The notes under the pieces were generated by a model, which was given only the letters and a program-made list of their open reading frames with translations, was not told the DNA's origin and made no database searches. The position numbers and the translations under genes were made by a program. 64,000 nucleotides of DNA. Origin: Paenibacillus_F sp047238265 (GTDB lineage Bacteria > Bacillota > Bacilli > Paenibacillales > NBRC-103111). The DNA lies in the NCBI RefSeq assembly GCF_047238265.1, contig NZ_JBDFMM010000001.1:4650001-4714000 (forward strand), written 5' to 3'. Below are positions 17,430-31,460 of the stretch, in pieces; position 1 is the first letter of the stretch, and the number at the start of each line of letters is the position of its first letter.

Positions 17430-18439
17430 AGCCTATGTCCAGACCTTTACCTCTTTCCTTTCATCCTTTACCTGTCTGCCACTCCTAAATAGACATTAAA
17501 TGTCCACTCACTAACAAGACTTCTTATGAGATGTGCGTATCCTAATGTGACTTTGAGAAAATATATGATAAATATCTTGTCGAGGAGTTTCATTCCATCC
17601 GTATACGGGTAATATTTTTAGATAGCCAATTTTGCATTATTCGCGTGCTTTTCTTAAATTATACGTTAATATGCCAAAAATTTCCGGGGAAATAATTTGG
17701 GGATATGACAATGACCGGTTATATTGCTGCCTCCTGATACTGGATGACTAATTTCCGAAGAGACATGTTAACCGTTTGTTGCACTAAACACCTACAAAAA
17801 AGATACCAGTTACGATTACAAGACTCCGATGAGTCTTTTTTTAAACACGTTAAATCAAGTATCTCGTTATTGACCTGTCCGGTTTCCTAACCTGCACGCT
17901 TTCAAATGTGCAAGAAACTTGCCCACTAATCTTTCGTTCATTGCACAGCTAATATTAAGTTCGGCAAGCACTCTTAACATGTTCCGTACCCGGGATGAGG
18001 AGTAAAGAGATCATTAAAGAGCAAGCTAACATTAAGACGACTTTTGCCTCTTTGGGGCACTACCTCTGACAAAACAATCCCAGACTTCCGTGGTCGAAGT
18101 AATACTTGTTCCTTGCTCTTAAAACTCAACTGTCGGAGCGGTAACGCGTGCCCTATATGCACTCAAGTTAAACCTTTACCTTCTTGCTTCAGTCGTAAGA
18201 CTTTGCAATACCTCGGAAGAGAAAGAGCCGACAAAATTTTTCAGCTTCCAACAAGTTCATATTCACTTGCTGCCATAGGCATATAAATAAGGCACACGTA
18301 TGATCTTGTGTGAAAACCAAACTTTTTTGTATTTAAGGAGTATGAACATTTAGACAGCCGCCTAACCCTACCGACTTTCGTTTATCCGCATTCAGGTCAT
18401 ACATATAAAATAACTCGATAATCTAAGGAGAGATACGTT
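17430..18439. other. About 1 kb without a recognisable gene
   Basis: AT-richer than its surroundings, with no frame that has both a ribosome site and a convincing product. A minus-strand frame at 17974-18162 has 62 codons and continues upstream after a single stop, suggesting a decayed coding remnant, but no family could be named. A short hairpin with T-run lies at 17820-17843. The last 20 bases hold AAGGAG for the next gene. Confidence 0.5.
17820..17843 (+). terminator. Short hairpin with T-run
   Basis: AGACT-CCGATG-AGTCT followed by eight T on the plus strand; no complete plus-strand gene precedes it, so it may be a relic of a lost gene or end a small RNA. Confidence 0.45.
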
Positions 18440-19228
18440 ATGTTCACAACAATTCATGGCTTAAAAACTTATTATGAAGAGCGGGGAAGCGGCCCGGCGG
18501 TCCTGCTTCTTCACGGTTTTCCTCTGGACCACCGGATGTGGCACGAACAGATTGCAGCGCTGGAATCGAATTATCGGGTCATTGCTCCGGATCTGAGAGG
18601 ATTTGGACAATCAGAGCCTCACAAGGACCTAATTACGCTGGAACACATGGCAGACGAATTGCTGCTTCTTCTCGATCAACTTCAAGTGGAAAAGGCTGTT
18701 CTTGCCGGTTTCTCGATGGGCGGCTATGTAGCGTTTAATCTCCTGCGAAAAGCACCACAGCGTTTCAATGGACTCATTCTCGCTAATACACGCCCTGATG
18801 CCGACCCACTGGAGGGACAAATCAACCGGATGAAAATGGCGGCTTCACTCTTGGAACAGGGTTCCCAGGCGGCCTCAACAGCTATGATTCCCAAGCTTTT
18901 ATCCGATGGAGAAAATTCGGAATTAGCCGGTGAACTCCAGGATCAAATCAAGGGGATGAATCCGCTGGGACTTGTCCATGCCTCTCTAGCCATGGCGTTT
19001 AGAAAAGACTCTACAGAGCTTCTGTCGACCATACAAGTGCCGACTCTTGTTATCGGTGGCGAGAAGGATTCGATCACCACACCGATCGTTATGAAGAAGA
19101 TGGTCGATTCAATTCCTAATGCGGTCTATACCGAAATTAAAGACTCTGCCCATCTAACAGTCCAGGAACATCCCGATCAAGTAAACAAAGCCATTACGGC
19201 CTTCCTAAGCCAATTGCATTCTTCATAA
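18440..19228 (+). CDS. Alpha/beta-fold hydrolase
   Basis: Hydrolase of 262 residues. Oxyanion motif HGFPLDHRMW (about 25-34), nucleophile elbow GFSMGG (Ser about 92-94), acid residue in the GGEKDSIT stretch and catalytic His in DSAHLT (about 235-240) complete the triad. Closest by pattern to 3-oxoadipate enol-lactonase / esterase-like proteins, but the substrate cannot be told. AAGGAG lies 10 bases before the ATG. It stands alone, followed by a strong terminator and the tRNA array of opposite strand. Confidence 0.9.
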   Translation: MFTTIHGLKTYYEERGSGPAVLLLHGFPLDHRMWHEQIAALESNYRVIAPDLRGFGQSEPHKDLITLEHMADELLLLLDQLQVEKAVLAGFSMGGYVAFNLLRKAPQRFNGLILANTRPDADPLEGQINRMKMAASLLEQGSQAASTAMIPKLLSDGENSELAGELQDQIKGMNPLGLVHASLAMAFRKDSTELLSTIQVPTLVIGGEKDSITTPIVMKKMVDSIPNAVYTEIKDSAHLTVQEHPDQVNKAITAFLSQLHSS

Positions 19229-19298
19229 GCTGCTGCCGAACGTTCTATATGAAGGAAGCCGACTATAACCTTCTTAAAACATCTGTGTTCTTAAAAAA

Positions 19299-19351
19299 GA
19301 AAAGACAGGGAGCCTACTGTACTTAACAGTACACAAGCTCTCTGTCTTTTA
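19299..19351. terminator. Bidirectional terminator between hydrolase and tRNA array
   Basis: AAAAGACAGGGAGC / GCTCTCTGTCTTTT outer stem with an inner ACTGTACTTAACAGT stem, A-run and T-run on opposite sides; ends the hydrolase gene and the rRNA-tRNA transcript. Confidence 0.8.
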
Positions 19352-19440
19352 ATTAAAATGTTAGCTTTTCCCCATAAGATCCGATCCGCCGGAAAAGGAA
19401 AAAGCCTGACTCCAGTAAATCTGGAACCAGGCTTTTATGA

Positions 19441-19523
<83 letters not shown>

Positions 19524-19530
19524 TTGTGTA

Positions 19531-19607
19531 TGGCGTGCCCTAAGAGATTCGAACTCCTGACCTTTTGATTCGTAGTCAAACGCTCTATCCAGCTGAGCTA
19601 AGGGCAC
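19531..19607 (-). tRNA. tRNA-Arg (ACG)
   Basis: Anticodon ACG, encoded CCA. This gene interrupts the two Leu tRNAs that end the equivalent Bacillus subtilis array. Confidence 0.95.
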
Positions 19608-19625
19608 ACATTTGTTTAGCACTTT

Positions 19626-19714
19626 TGGTGCCGAAGACCAGACTTGAACTGGTACGGTAGTCACCTACCGCAGGATTTTAAGTCCTGTGCGTCTGCCGAT
19701 TCCGCCACTCCGGC
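19626..19714 (-). tRNA. tRNA-Leu (TAA)
   Basis: Class II tRNA with long variable arm, anticodon TAA, encoded CCA. Confidence 0.95.
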
Positions 19715-19723
19715 AAAGAATGG

Positions 19724-19797
19724 TGGAGGCGCCACCCAGACTCGAACTGGGGGTAAAGCTTTTGCAGAGCTCTGCCTTACCACTTGGCTATGGCGCC
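19724..19797 (-). tRNA. tRNA-Cys (GCA)
   Basis: Anticodon GCA, encoded CCA followed by a second CCA triplet outside the mature end. Confidence 0.95.
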
Positions 19798-19806
19798 TTG
19801 TTATAA

Positions 19807-19881
19807 TGGAGCGGAAGACGGGAATCGAACCCGCGACCCTCGCCTTGGCAAGGCGATGCTCTACCGCTGAGCCACTTCCGC
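19807..19881 (-). tRNA. tRNA-Gly (GCC)
   Basis: Anticodon GCC, encoded CCA. Confidence 0.95.
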
Positions 19882-19889
19882 ATATCATA

Positions 19890-19961
19890 CTGGGGGTATA
19901 GGATTTGAACCTATGCATGACGGAGTCAAAGTCCGTTGCCTTACCGCTTGGCTAACCCCCA
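19890..19961 (-). tRNA. tRNA-Gln (TTG)
   Basis: Anticodon TTG, U1-A72 end as usual for tRNA-Gln; CCA not encoded. In this organism it is presumably charged through GatCAB (genes at 35981-37794). Confidence 0.95.
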
Positions 19962-19989
19962 ACACTTGCAATTGTCAGTGAGTAATAAG

Positions 19990-20066
19990 TGGGGCGGACG
20001 AGGGGAATTGAACCCCCGAATGTCGGATCCACAAACCGATGCGTTAACCACTTCGCCACGACCGCC
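19990..20066 (-). tRNA. tRNA-His (GTG)
   Basis: Anticodon GTG, encoded CCA, extra 5' G expected for tRNA-His. Confidence 0.95.
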
Positions 20067-20081
20067 ATACAAGTATAAAAT

Positions 20082-20155
20082 TGGCAGGGGCAGCAGGAAT
20101 TGAACCCACACTAACGGTTTTGGAGACCGCTGTTCTACCTTTAAACTATGCCCCT
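20082..20155 (-). tRNA. tRNA-Trp (CCA)
   Basis: Anticodon CCA, encoded 3' CCA. Confidence 0.95.
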
Positions 20156-20160
20156 AAAAC

Positions 20161-20246
20161 TGGTGGAGGCTGATGGATTCGAACCACCGAACTCGTAAGA
20201 GAACAGATTTACAGTCTGCTGCGTTTGGCCACTTCGCTAAGCCTCC
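20161..20246 (-). tRNA. tRNA-Tyr (GTA)
   Basis: Class II tRNA, anticodon GTA, encoded CCA. Confidence 0.95.
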
Positions 20247-20251
20247 AGGGA

Positions 20252-20327
<76 letters not shown>

Positions 20328-20342
20328 ATATGAAATTATCAA

Positions 20343-20418
<76 letters not shown>

Positions 20419-20459
20419 TTATTATGTTCTTAAAATCCATTTGTATACAGAGATAAAAA

Positions 20460-20536
20460 TGGCGGAGCTGACGGGATTCGAACCCGCGGTCTCCTGCGTG
20501 ACAGGCAGGCATGTTAGGCCTCTACACCACAGCTCC
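20460..20536 (-). tRNA. tRNA-Asp (GTC)
   Basis: Anticodon GTC, encoded CCA. Confidence 0.95.
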
Positions 20537-20541
20537 AAGTA

Positions 20542-20615
<74 letters not shown>

Positions 20616-20633
20616 TCAGTAACAAAGCTTGTA

Positions 20634-20709
20634 TGGTGGACGCTGACGGGATCGAACCGCCGACCCTCTGCTTGTAAGGCAGATGCTCTCCCAGCTGAGC
20701 TAAGCGTCC
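20634..20709 (-). tRNA. tRNA-Val (TAC)
   Basis: Anticodon TAC, encoded CCA. Confidence 0.95.
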
Positions 20710-20762
20710 ATAGATTTACATTATAATCATAATTATCAATCTTGTCAAAGATTAAATTATGA

Positions 20763-20837
20763 TGGTGACCCGTAGGGGATTCGAACCCCTGTTACCTCCG
20801 TGAAAGGGAGGTGTCTTAACCCCTTGACCAACGGGCC
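20763..20837 (-). tRNA. tRNA-Glu (TTC)
   Basis: Anticodon TTC, encoded CCA. Confidence 0.95.
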
Positions 20838-20846
20838 ATATGTAAA

Positions 20847-20936
20847 TGGCGGAGAGAGAGGGATTCGAACCCTCGAGACGATTTCTCGCCTACACGATTT
20901 CCAATCGTGCTCCTTCGACCACTCGGACACCTCTCC
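20847..20936 (-). tRNA. tRNA-Ser (GGA)
   Basis: Class II tRNA with long variable arm, anticodon GGA, encoded CCA. Confidence 0.95.
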
Positions 20937-20939
20937 ATA

Positions 20940-21015
20940 TGGCTCCCCGAACAGGACTCGAACCTGTGACAACTCGATTAACAGTCGAGTGCTCTACCAA
21001 CTGAGCTATCAGGGA
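20940..21015 (-). tRNA. tRNA-Asn (GTT)
   Basis: Anticodon GTT, encoded CCA. First tRNA after 23S rRNA, about 165 bases beyond its 3' end. Confidence 0.95.
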
Positions 21016-21179
21016 ATAAACTATCAGGGTTGCTCCCTGAAAACTAGCAGCGAAACGTGCAGTCGATCCATCCAAAGATCTTGTGGTGCATACGCTAGGT
21101 ATGCTTCTGATGCGGCTTTTACTGTCGTAAGTGCCTAAGCATATGCTTTCGAAGTAACCTGTACTCCGCACATGTTTGG
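21016..21179. other. Spacer between 23S and tRNA-Asn, no 5S gene
   Basis: About 165 bases. A 5S rRNA gene is expected here in a Bacillales operon, but none of its conserved stretches is present on either strand. The spacer keeps a TGAAAACTAG-like rRNA processing sequence that also occurs in the 16S-23S spacer. Confidence 0.75.
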
Positions 21180-25847
<4,668 letters not shown>

Positions 25848-26043
25848 AAGTTGTGCTAGCCCTAAGGCCAGCGGTTTATCTCAAGCTGATTAAGCTCAAA
25901 CATTCGTTGCTGACGAGAATTTCTTCTCATTTTAATGTCTCATTACTGAGACACTTCAATCACTCGTTGTTCAGTTTTCAAAGGACAATTTGTAAGTTCT
26001 TATCGTTCCTTGTCGCTTTGCCTCGTTTGGCGGCGACTTGACT

Positions 26044-26073
26044 ACTATACCACATTCGGTGTTAGTAATGCAA
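26044..26073 (-). promoter_or_regulatory. Sigma-A promoter of the rRNA operon
   Basis: Minus strand -35 TTGCAT (26068-26073), 18-base spacer, -10 TATAGT (26044-26049), about 200 bases upstream of 16S; between them lies a leader with the CAGTTTTCAAAGG processing sequence. An upstream A-tract could act as an UP element. Confidence 0.65.
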
Positions 26074-26308
26074 GAACTTTTTTTGAGCACTCCGTTCGAA
26101 GTTAGCGGCTTGTCCTTAGTTAGCGACTTGCCTTTCGAAGGGGCGAAAATTAATTTACCATGAAACCTGTTATGAAGTCAACCCTTTTGGGCAATGGAAA
26201 AACATGACTAATGCTGTCTCCTTATTTAACAAGGGTTTGAAGCTTAGAAGAAAGAGAAAAGGCAGCCTATGCAGGCCGCCTGACTTTCTCAATCCGTTTC
26301 GGATGAGC

Positions 26309-27201
26309 TTAATGTTTGAACAAGGTATAGCGCAGCAAGAGCCGGGAACATTCGGCGTCGGCAGGAATCGCGACTTCTTTTACCAACGTTTTTTTGACGA
26401 GCTTATTCAGGAGCTGCTGAAGATTGTTGCCCAGGATTTGAATTTCGGGCCGCTCCAGAAGTTCGTCCGTACTCCACGGCTCAGGTCTCGAATCCAGAAG
26501 CTGAATAAGCGGCTTGCAGCAGCGTTCCATTTTGGACATCACGGAAAATTCGCATGCCAGAAGAACAAGCTGGATTCTTTGCTTCAGCGTTTCTTTGCTC
26601 GTAGTCAGTTCTTCATATAATTTGTACACACCGGTGTTTATCGGACGAACCTGATTCCAGACCGCGTCCTGGACAGTTTCCCCTTCTTCTATGATGACAA
26701 TGCGCGCCCAATGTTTCAAAGCTTCCAGCACGTTCTGGTAAGCATCGAGCAGATGTTCCTCAAGTATGTAGGACTTGCTCTTCAAATACTTGTTCAGAAA
26801 AAGCGAAAATTCCGACAGCAGCTGGCGGTCGCGCAGCTCTTCCGGCATGGAAAGCGCCCGCTCCCGAGAGTCTTCCAAATACAATTGACGATCCAATCGG
26901 ATCTCCCCTTTCAAAAGACCGTTAACGATATTCGATCTAATCGCTGCAGCAGCCCTGTTCAAGTACGGACGAATTCAACCATCTTCCTTGTATACCATGA
27001 TTGTCTTCTATATAATGATGTATGGAGTTGTAAGTGTCCGGATGATTGGTAGTAAACCAGCAGAAGGATTACAAATCCCTCTGTGATGAAAGCAACCTGC
27101 TGCGGATCACGAGACGAAATGGCCGCGCTTAACGGGCTCCGGTAAATGCCGGCGGAATTATCTTTCCCGCAGCGTGTACATCCGGCTCCCGCAGCCGTCA
27201 T
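26309..27201 (-). pseudogene. YgxA-like nucleotidyltransferase-like protein, two +1 frameshifts
   Basis: The C-terminal 217 codons (26309-26962) form one clean frame, MEELRDRQLLSEFS-type helices through KLYEELTTSKETLKQR and LLACEFSVMSKMERCC, characteristic of the family found beside rrnD in Bacillus. Upstream coding continues in two other frames: skipping a base near 26953-26955 (CAGGGCTGC) joins LEQAAAAIRSNIVNG, and skipping one near 27054-27056 (GTTTAC) joins VILLLVTTNHPDTYNS, reaching YRSPLSAAI and a start near 27201. With both corrections it is 297 codons, about the family length. N-terminal start is uncertain. Function of the family is not established. Confidence 0.8.
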
Positions 27202-27307
27202 ACGTTCGTTAGAAATGTAATTCTACTTTCCTCAGCCGTTTCCTGCTTACATGAGAACATATTGTGTTTAAATTCCGAAAATGCTTGTAGAAAAGAGGGG
27301 AACACCG

Positions 27308-27721
27308 TTGCTTCTGAAATCAAGTAAAATCAATGAATTCCGCTTATGGGGCCTGCTGTTGACTATGGGCGGCATGCTTATTATGATCATCGGCCTGGCC
27401 GGGGTCGTGTTCGACTGGGGCGCCGCCGGACGGATCATTGCCGTCATCTTCTTGATTCTGGGAATGATCAGCATGCTAGGAAGTATGGCCATTTATTTCT
27501 GGGCGGGCATGATGTCAACCTCCGCCGTAGCGCTCGATTGTCCCGAGTGCGGCAAAAGGACGAAGATGATCGGTAAAACGGACCGCTGCATGTTCTGCAA
27601 GACGATTTTGACGGTTGACCCTTCCATGGCACCCGCGGAGGCCGAGATCGTAGATGAAGACAATATCCGCAAAGCGGAAACCGGTTCCGCTCCGTCCGCC
27701 ATCGACTCTTCTAAAAGTTAA
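27308..27721 (+). CDS. ygzB: YgzB-family membrane protein
   Basis: Protein of 137 residues: two membrane helices (about 13-36 and 41-70), ending YFWAGMMST, then a zinc-ribbon-like pair CPEC...CMFC (about 86-108) and an acidic tail that is longer than in Bacillus. It matches the YgzB (UPF0295) pattern, a protein of unknown function encoded next to perR and ygxA. The TTG at 27308 is preferred with GAGGGG 8 bases upstream; an ATG nine codons earlier has no ribosome site. Divergent from the ygxA-like gene; terminator follows. Confidence 0.85.
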   Translation: MLLKSSKINEFRLWGLLLTMGGMLIMIIGLAGVVFDWGAAGRIIAVIFLILGMISMLGSMAIYFWAGMMSTSAVALDCPECGKRTKMIGKTDRCMFCKTILTVDPSMAPAEAEIVDEDNIRKAETGSAPSAIDSSKS

Positions 27722-27723
27722 TG

Positions 27724-27762
27724 CAAAAAGCTGCCATCCATTACGGATGACAGCTTTTTTTG
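27724..27762 (+). terminator. Intrinsic terminator after ygzB
   Basis: AAAAAGCTGCCATCC / GGATGACAGCTTTTTTT, immediately after the stop codon; strong stem with eight-T tail, also usable by the convergent GH18 gene. Confidence 0.85.
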
Positions 27763-27850
27763 TAGGAATTTAATGATTCCGGACGGCGCGTTCCAAAAAG
27801 CAGCCATCTTTCATTTGTCCAGATCTGTTTGACCGCAAAGCCGTTAAGGT

Positions 27851-29606
27851 TTATTTCGATTGCAGGGCATCGGCAATGACCTGCCATATGGCCGGTTCTT
27901 CAAAACCGCGCCGCCATGAGGCGACCCCTGCCAATTTGTATTTGCTTACGATCTCCAGACGGGCTTTAACGGAAGTTTCGTCCTCCAGCCAGATCCGGTT
28001 AAGTTTGCCGTCTTCTTTGTACTCGACGTAATTTTGACCGGTGTCCTCGCGGAATTCGGGAGTGAGCCCTTTTTCCTGTATGATCTTGCGGGGTTTCTCC
28101 ATAAATACGGCTTTCGAGCTCACTTTGGTCCCTTCATCCTTCTGTTCTTCCGTCCATATCCGCGTATAAAAAGGAATCCCCAGCACAAGTTTGGAAGGCG
28201 GCACTTTGTCTTCATCCAGTATCTGTTTGAGAGAACGCTCCACCCAAGGAAGGGATGCGACCGATCCCGACTTCGGACTGGTTGCCCAGTGTTCGTCATA
28301 TGCCATAAGCATCATATAGTCCACTGCCGCCGCCAGTGCGGGCCGGTCATATACGCGGCTCCACGCATCACTGCCCGATTTTGCCGTAACGTCGATAGAC
28401 AGAACCAGTCCCTGCTCATGGAGCAGCGGAGCCATTTCTCTCACGAACTGGACCAGATGGGGTCCGTCGGATTTGTTCATGTTCTCAAAATCAATATTGA
28501 TGCCCTGCAAATTATACTGCTTTGTAAAAGAAAGAAGCTGGTTGATCATATTCAATCTGGTTTCGTAGCTTCCCAGCGCCTTGCCTGTCATGTTCGGTTC
28601 AAACGAGTTATCGAAAAGCGCCCAAATCTGATAATTGCGGCTGTGCGCCCATTTGATGTAGGCGGGGTCCGCCTGATTCTTGATGCTCCCCTTCTCGTCT
28701 GCGAGATGGAACCACGTGGGGCTCACGACATTGAGGCCGGGCATTTCGGGAATAGAGGCCGTTTTGGGCGTCGCCGTAACAACATGTTCCCATGTCATAT
28801 TGAGCTTGCCTTGAGGTTTCCAGCGCGGCTTCGCGGCGGGAGGCTGAAAAGAGGGAATCTCCTCCCCCTTTTCTTCAACCACCAGCGGCGTCTTCACGTA
28901 ACCGGCCCGCCCGCCGGTCAGTCTGAACTTTGTACCAGCCGTTCTGTTCGCCCCAAATCATGAGACGCTCGCCATCCGCCAGGCTGCCCATGATCGGGCT
29001 GGTAACCGAACCGCCGCTGCGCAGTTCGCCTCCTTCTTTTCCGCGAAACGTCCCCCAGCGTATTTTCTCACCGGGTTTAAAAAGCGATACGGCGCCTGTT
29101 TCCGCATCTTCCCTGAGTTCTATGCCGTAAAGCTCCTTAAGGATCGAAACGGGTACATAAAACTCTTTTCCCTGCTTGATCATAGGCGATGTCAGCGGGA
29201 TTTCTTTGAGATTGCGGGACGCATAAGCTTTGTCGGTCTGGAGCCGCACTACAGCCTGTTCCGTCGTCAAAATAACGGAATTAGCGGAGGGCTCGCTGAT
29301 AACGGCCGGGTCGATCCATTCAGATATGAGTCCGAGGGGGAGCTTCATGGCGTCTTTGGCCCCCAAGGCGGAGACTTTGTAAGCTTCTCCCTGATAGAAA
29401 ACCGGCTTGTCCAGCTTGGCGTAGAACGGCGTTATATGGGTATTATTAGGCAGCCGGTTCATGATCAGATAAGCGATGGCCGCCAATAGGATAAGCAAGA
29501 GAATAAACGAACGGAACCGGCTCTTTTTGCGCTTCGAGCCGCTCATGTGAGGCTGCTTCAAAAGCTTTTGCACATCCTTTCGAAAAAAAGAAAAACGTAT
29601 CGGCAC
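27851..29606 (-). pseudogene. Membrane-anchored GH18 glycosidase with copper-amine-oxidase-like and SH3 domains, +1 frameshift
   Basis: N-terminal part (29606 down, 240 codons): basic head, one membrane anchor (about 31-50), a copper-amine-oxidase N-terminal-like domain (about 55-185) and an SH3-like stretch ending GWYKVQTD. C-terminal part (27851-28897): GH18 barrel with catalytic LQGINIDFENM (the Glu after DF) and MMLMAYDEHW, as in spore-peptidoglycan hydrolases such as YaaH relatives. The two parts lie in different frames; dropping one base near 28916-28917 reads VQTDGGRAGYVKTPLV and gives 585 codons. Start uncertain: a TTG 49 codons... nearer the anchor is also possible. It sits between perR and ygzB, where Bacillus has no such gene. 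Confidence 0.82.
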
Positions 29607-29672
29607 GCCCGATAACGAAGAGCGGCTAATACGTTCGCGTAATAACGTGTATGGAAGTTTGAAAACGACGAA

Positions 29673-30107
29673 TCAATGCGTCGCCTTTCCTGCACAATCC
29701 GGACAAAGTCCGACGACTTCAAGCCGGTGTCCGCCTACCCTAAAGCCGGTTTGCTGAGCCGCAACGTGCTCAACGTCAACGATCGGCGAGTAATCAAAAT
29801 CGGATATCTTGCCGCAGCTTTGGCAGCGGGCATGATAATGATCGGACAAATCGGCATCGAAACGGCTGGAATCGTCCCCGTAGGTCAATTCCCGTACTAA
29901 CCCCGCGTCTATGAACACTTTCAGGTTGTTGTAAACCGTGGCCACGCTCATATTCGGAAATTTGGATTCCAACGCCTTGTAAATCTCATCAGCCGTAGGG
30001 TGGTTGAAGGAGTCGAACAAGTACGTCAAAATCGCGTACCGCTGCGGAGTCATGCGAACACCTGTCGTTTTAAGTTTGGCAAGCGCTTCTTCCAAATGTT
30101 CGGACAT
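29673..30107 (-). CDS. perR: Peroxide-responsive repressor PerR (Fur family)
   Basis: Fur-family regulator of 144 residues. Residues matching the B. subtilis PerR regulatory metal site with an offset of one are all present: His36, Asp84, His90, His92 and Asp103; structural zinc Cys are 95, 98, 135 and 138. Asp at 103 separates it from Fur-type iron sensors. In this family peroxide oxidises the histidines with bound Fe2+ and releases DNA. The ATG at 30107 has AGGTGG upstream. A near-consensus promoter lies at 30176-30205. Likely regulates the manganese catalase-type genes elsewhere, but no Per box was recognised in the window. Confidence 0.93.
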   Translation of the reverse strand: MSEHLEEALAKLKTTGVRMTPQRYAILTYLFDSFNHPTADEIYKALESKFPNMSVATVYNNLKVFIDAGLVRELTYGDDSSRFDADLSDHYHARCQSCGKISDFDYSPIVDVEHVAAQQTGFRVGGHRLEVVGLCPDCAGKATH

Positions 30108-30175
30108 GATTCTCACCACCTGTTAGTAAGGGGCAGTACTGTGTACTCTGTGGACACAGATACAACCTTTCTTCT

Positions 30176-30205
30176 ATTGTACGTGTGAGAAATTGCACTT
30201 GTCAA
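30176..30205 (-). promoter_or_regulatory. Sigma-A promoter of perR
   Basis: Minus strand -35 TTGACA (30200-30205), 18-base spacer, -10 TACAAT (30176-30181), 69 bases before the perR start. Confidence 0.75.
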
Positions 30206-30228
30206 CGCCTGTTGAGGGCGTAATGCGT

Positions 30229-31455
30229 TTAATTTACGGTTTCCAGGGAAATCTCGCCATCCGTCCGGATCGTAAGAACATGTTCACCGCTTCCCACAGT
30301 ACCGCTCAAATTTTCCTCCACGAGTTCGACAGGAAGTCCCGTCCGGAGCGCTCTCGCGGAGCCTTGGACCTTAAAGCCCGCACCCGCCGGAAGGCGGACT
30401 GTAATCCGGCCGTTGCTTGTGCTGGCCTGCCAGTCTCCGGCCATTTCGGCGGATTCGAGCCGGACCGATCCGTTCTCCGTCTCCGCTTGAACGCGTCCGG
30501 AGACATCTTTGATTTTGACGCTGCCGTTATCGGTACGCGCCACCGCGTCTCCCTTCACAGAAGAAAGGGTGACTTTACCATTGGAGGCGGCCGCTTGTAC
30601 GCCCGCTCCGGCTTCCCGGATAACGACTTCGCCGTTGACGGTTTGCGCCTTGACGGCTCCCGAGATGGAGGCGGCACTGATTTTGCCGTTTGACGTAACC
30701 GCTTCTACATGCCCCCGGATATCCGTTAATTCCACCGATCCGTTGCTCGTATGGGCGGATAGCAGGTTCACGGTCCCCAGGCCCGCCGCGTGGACGGCAC
30801 CGTTTTCGGTTTCGGCCAGGTAATCCAGAGAGGCCGTACGCGGCAGCGTAACGGTAAAGTCTATCCTCGCTTTATTTTTGACAAACCAAGCCTTCGTATA
30901 TTCTTCTCCAACCGCTTTAAGCGTTAATTCAGTTCCTTGAACGCTCTGCTCGACATGTGAAGCATCCGCGATTTTGCGGGCTTCCTGTTCATCGGAGGCA
31001 TTCACCCAGACCGTTGCCTGTATCCGGACGGTATCCGTGTCTCCGGCTGCCAGTTCAATGCGTCCGTTCGTGTTGACCGCATGAACTTTGGTTATCGCCG
31101 GAGCCAGCGCGAACTCCTCCGGTTCTTTGTCAAAGCTCTGCCCCTGTACCGAGCCGATCTGAAGGTTAATTCCTGAGAGCAGTTGGCTCGCTCCCTGGGA
31201 ACCGACGACGACGGCACAGATTATGACCGAGAAGAAAATGGCCACGGGGTCGAGTTTGACGGCAGTTCCCTTGGAATTGGACAGGAATTGCAGCAAAATC
31301 AGTTCCAGACCTGCGGCCACAAACAAAAGGGGCCACCATTTTATCAGCTGCCCCAGCATATGGGTACCTGCGGCCCGGTCCAGAAGCATCGACACGCCAA
31401 CCGTGACGAACAGCACAGCCGCGGTGAATCTGCCCGCTTTTATCAACCCGATCAC
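30229..31455 (-). CDS. DUF4097-family membrane-anchored beta-repeat protein
   Basis: Protein of 408 residues. Three hydrophobic segments (about 8-26, 37-58, 70-88) are followed by an extracytoplasmic-looking repeat region (about 125-385) in which a roughly 20-residue unit with T-x-NG-x-V/I ... G-x-V-x-A recurs at least eight times (NTNGRIEL, TENGAVHA, TSNGSVEL, TSNGKISA, TVNGEVVI, ASNGKVTL, TDNGSVKI, TENGSVRL, TSNGRITV). That is the DUF4097 (putative adhesin) pattern, expected to form a beta-solenoid. It is the last gene of an ECF sigma operon, 5 bases after a small membrane protein gene, so a role in envelope-stress response is probable; ligand unknown. Confidence 0.85.
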   Translation of the reverse strand: MIGLIKAGRFTAAVLFVTVGVSMLLDRAAGTHMLGQLIKWWPLLFVAAGLELILLQFLSNSKGTAVKLDPVAIFFSVIICAVVVGSQGASQLLSGINLQIGSVQGQSFDKEPEEFALAPAITKVHAVNTNGRIELAAGDTDTVRIQATVWVNASDEQEARKIADASHVEQSVQGTELTLKAVGEEYTKAWFVKNKARIDFTVTLPRTASLDYLAETENGAVHAAGLGTVNLLSAHTSNGSVELTDIRGHVEAVTSNGKISAASISGAVKAQTVNGEVVIREAGAGVQAAASNGKVTLSSVKGDAVARTDNGSVKIKDVSGRVQAETENGSVRLESAEMAGDWQASTSNGRITVRLPAGAGFKVQGSARALRTGLPVELVEENLSGTVGSGEHVLTIRTDGEISLETVN

Positions 31456-31460
31456 CCAAT

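Noticed and set aside
17974..18162. Insertion-sequence or group II intron remnant
   Set aside because: No terminal inverted repeats, target duplications, transposase motif or intron domain V found; no family could be named.
28034..28963. Long plus-strand frame of 309 codons opposite the GH18 gene
   Set aside because: Arg/His-rich, no ribosome site, antisense of a conserved catalytic domain; a shadow of high-GC coding on the other strand.
30108..30228. Per box upstream of perR
   Set aside because: No TTATAAT-N-ATTATAA-like palindrome found, although perR autoregulation is common.
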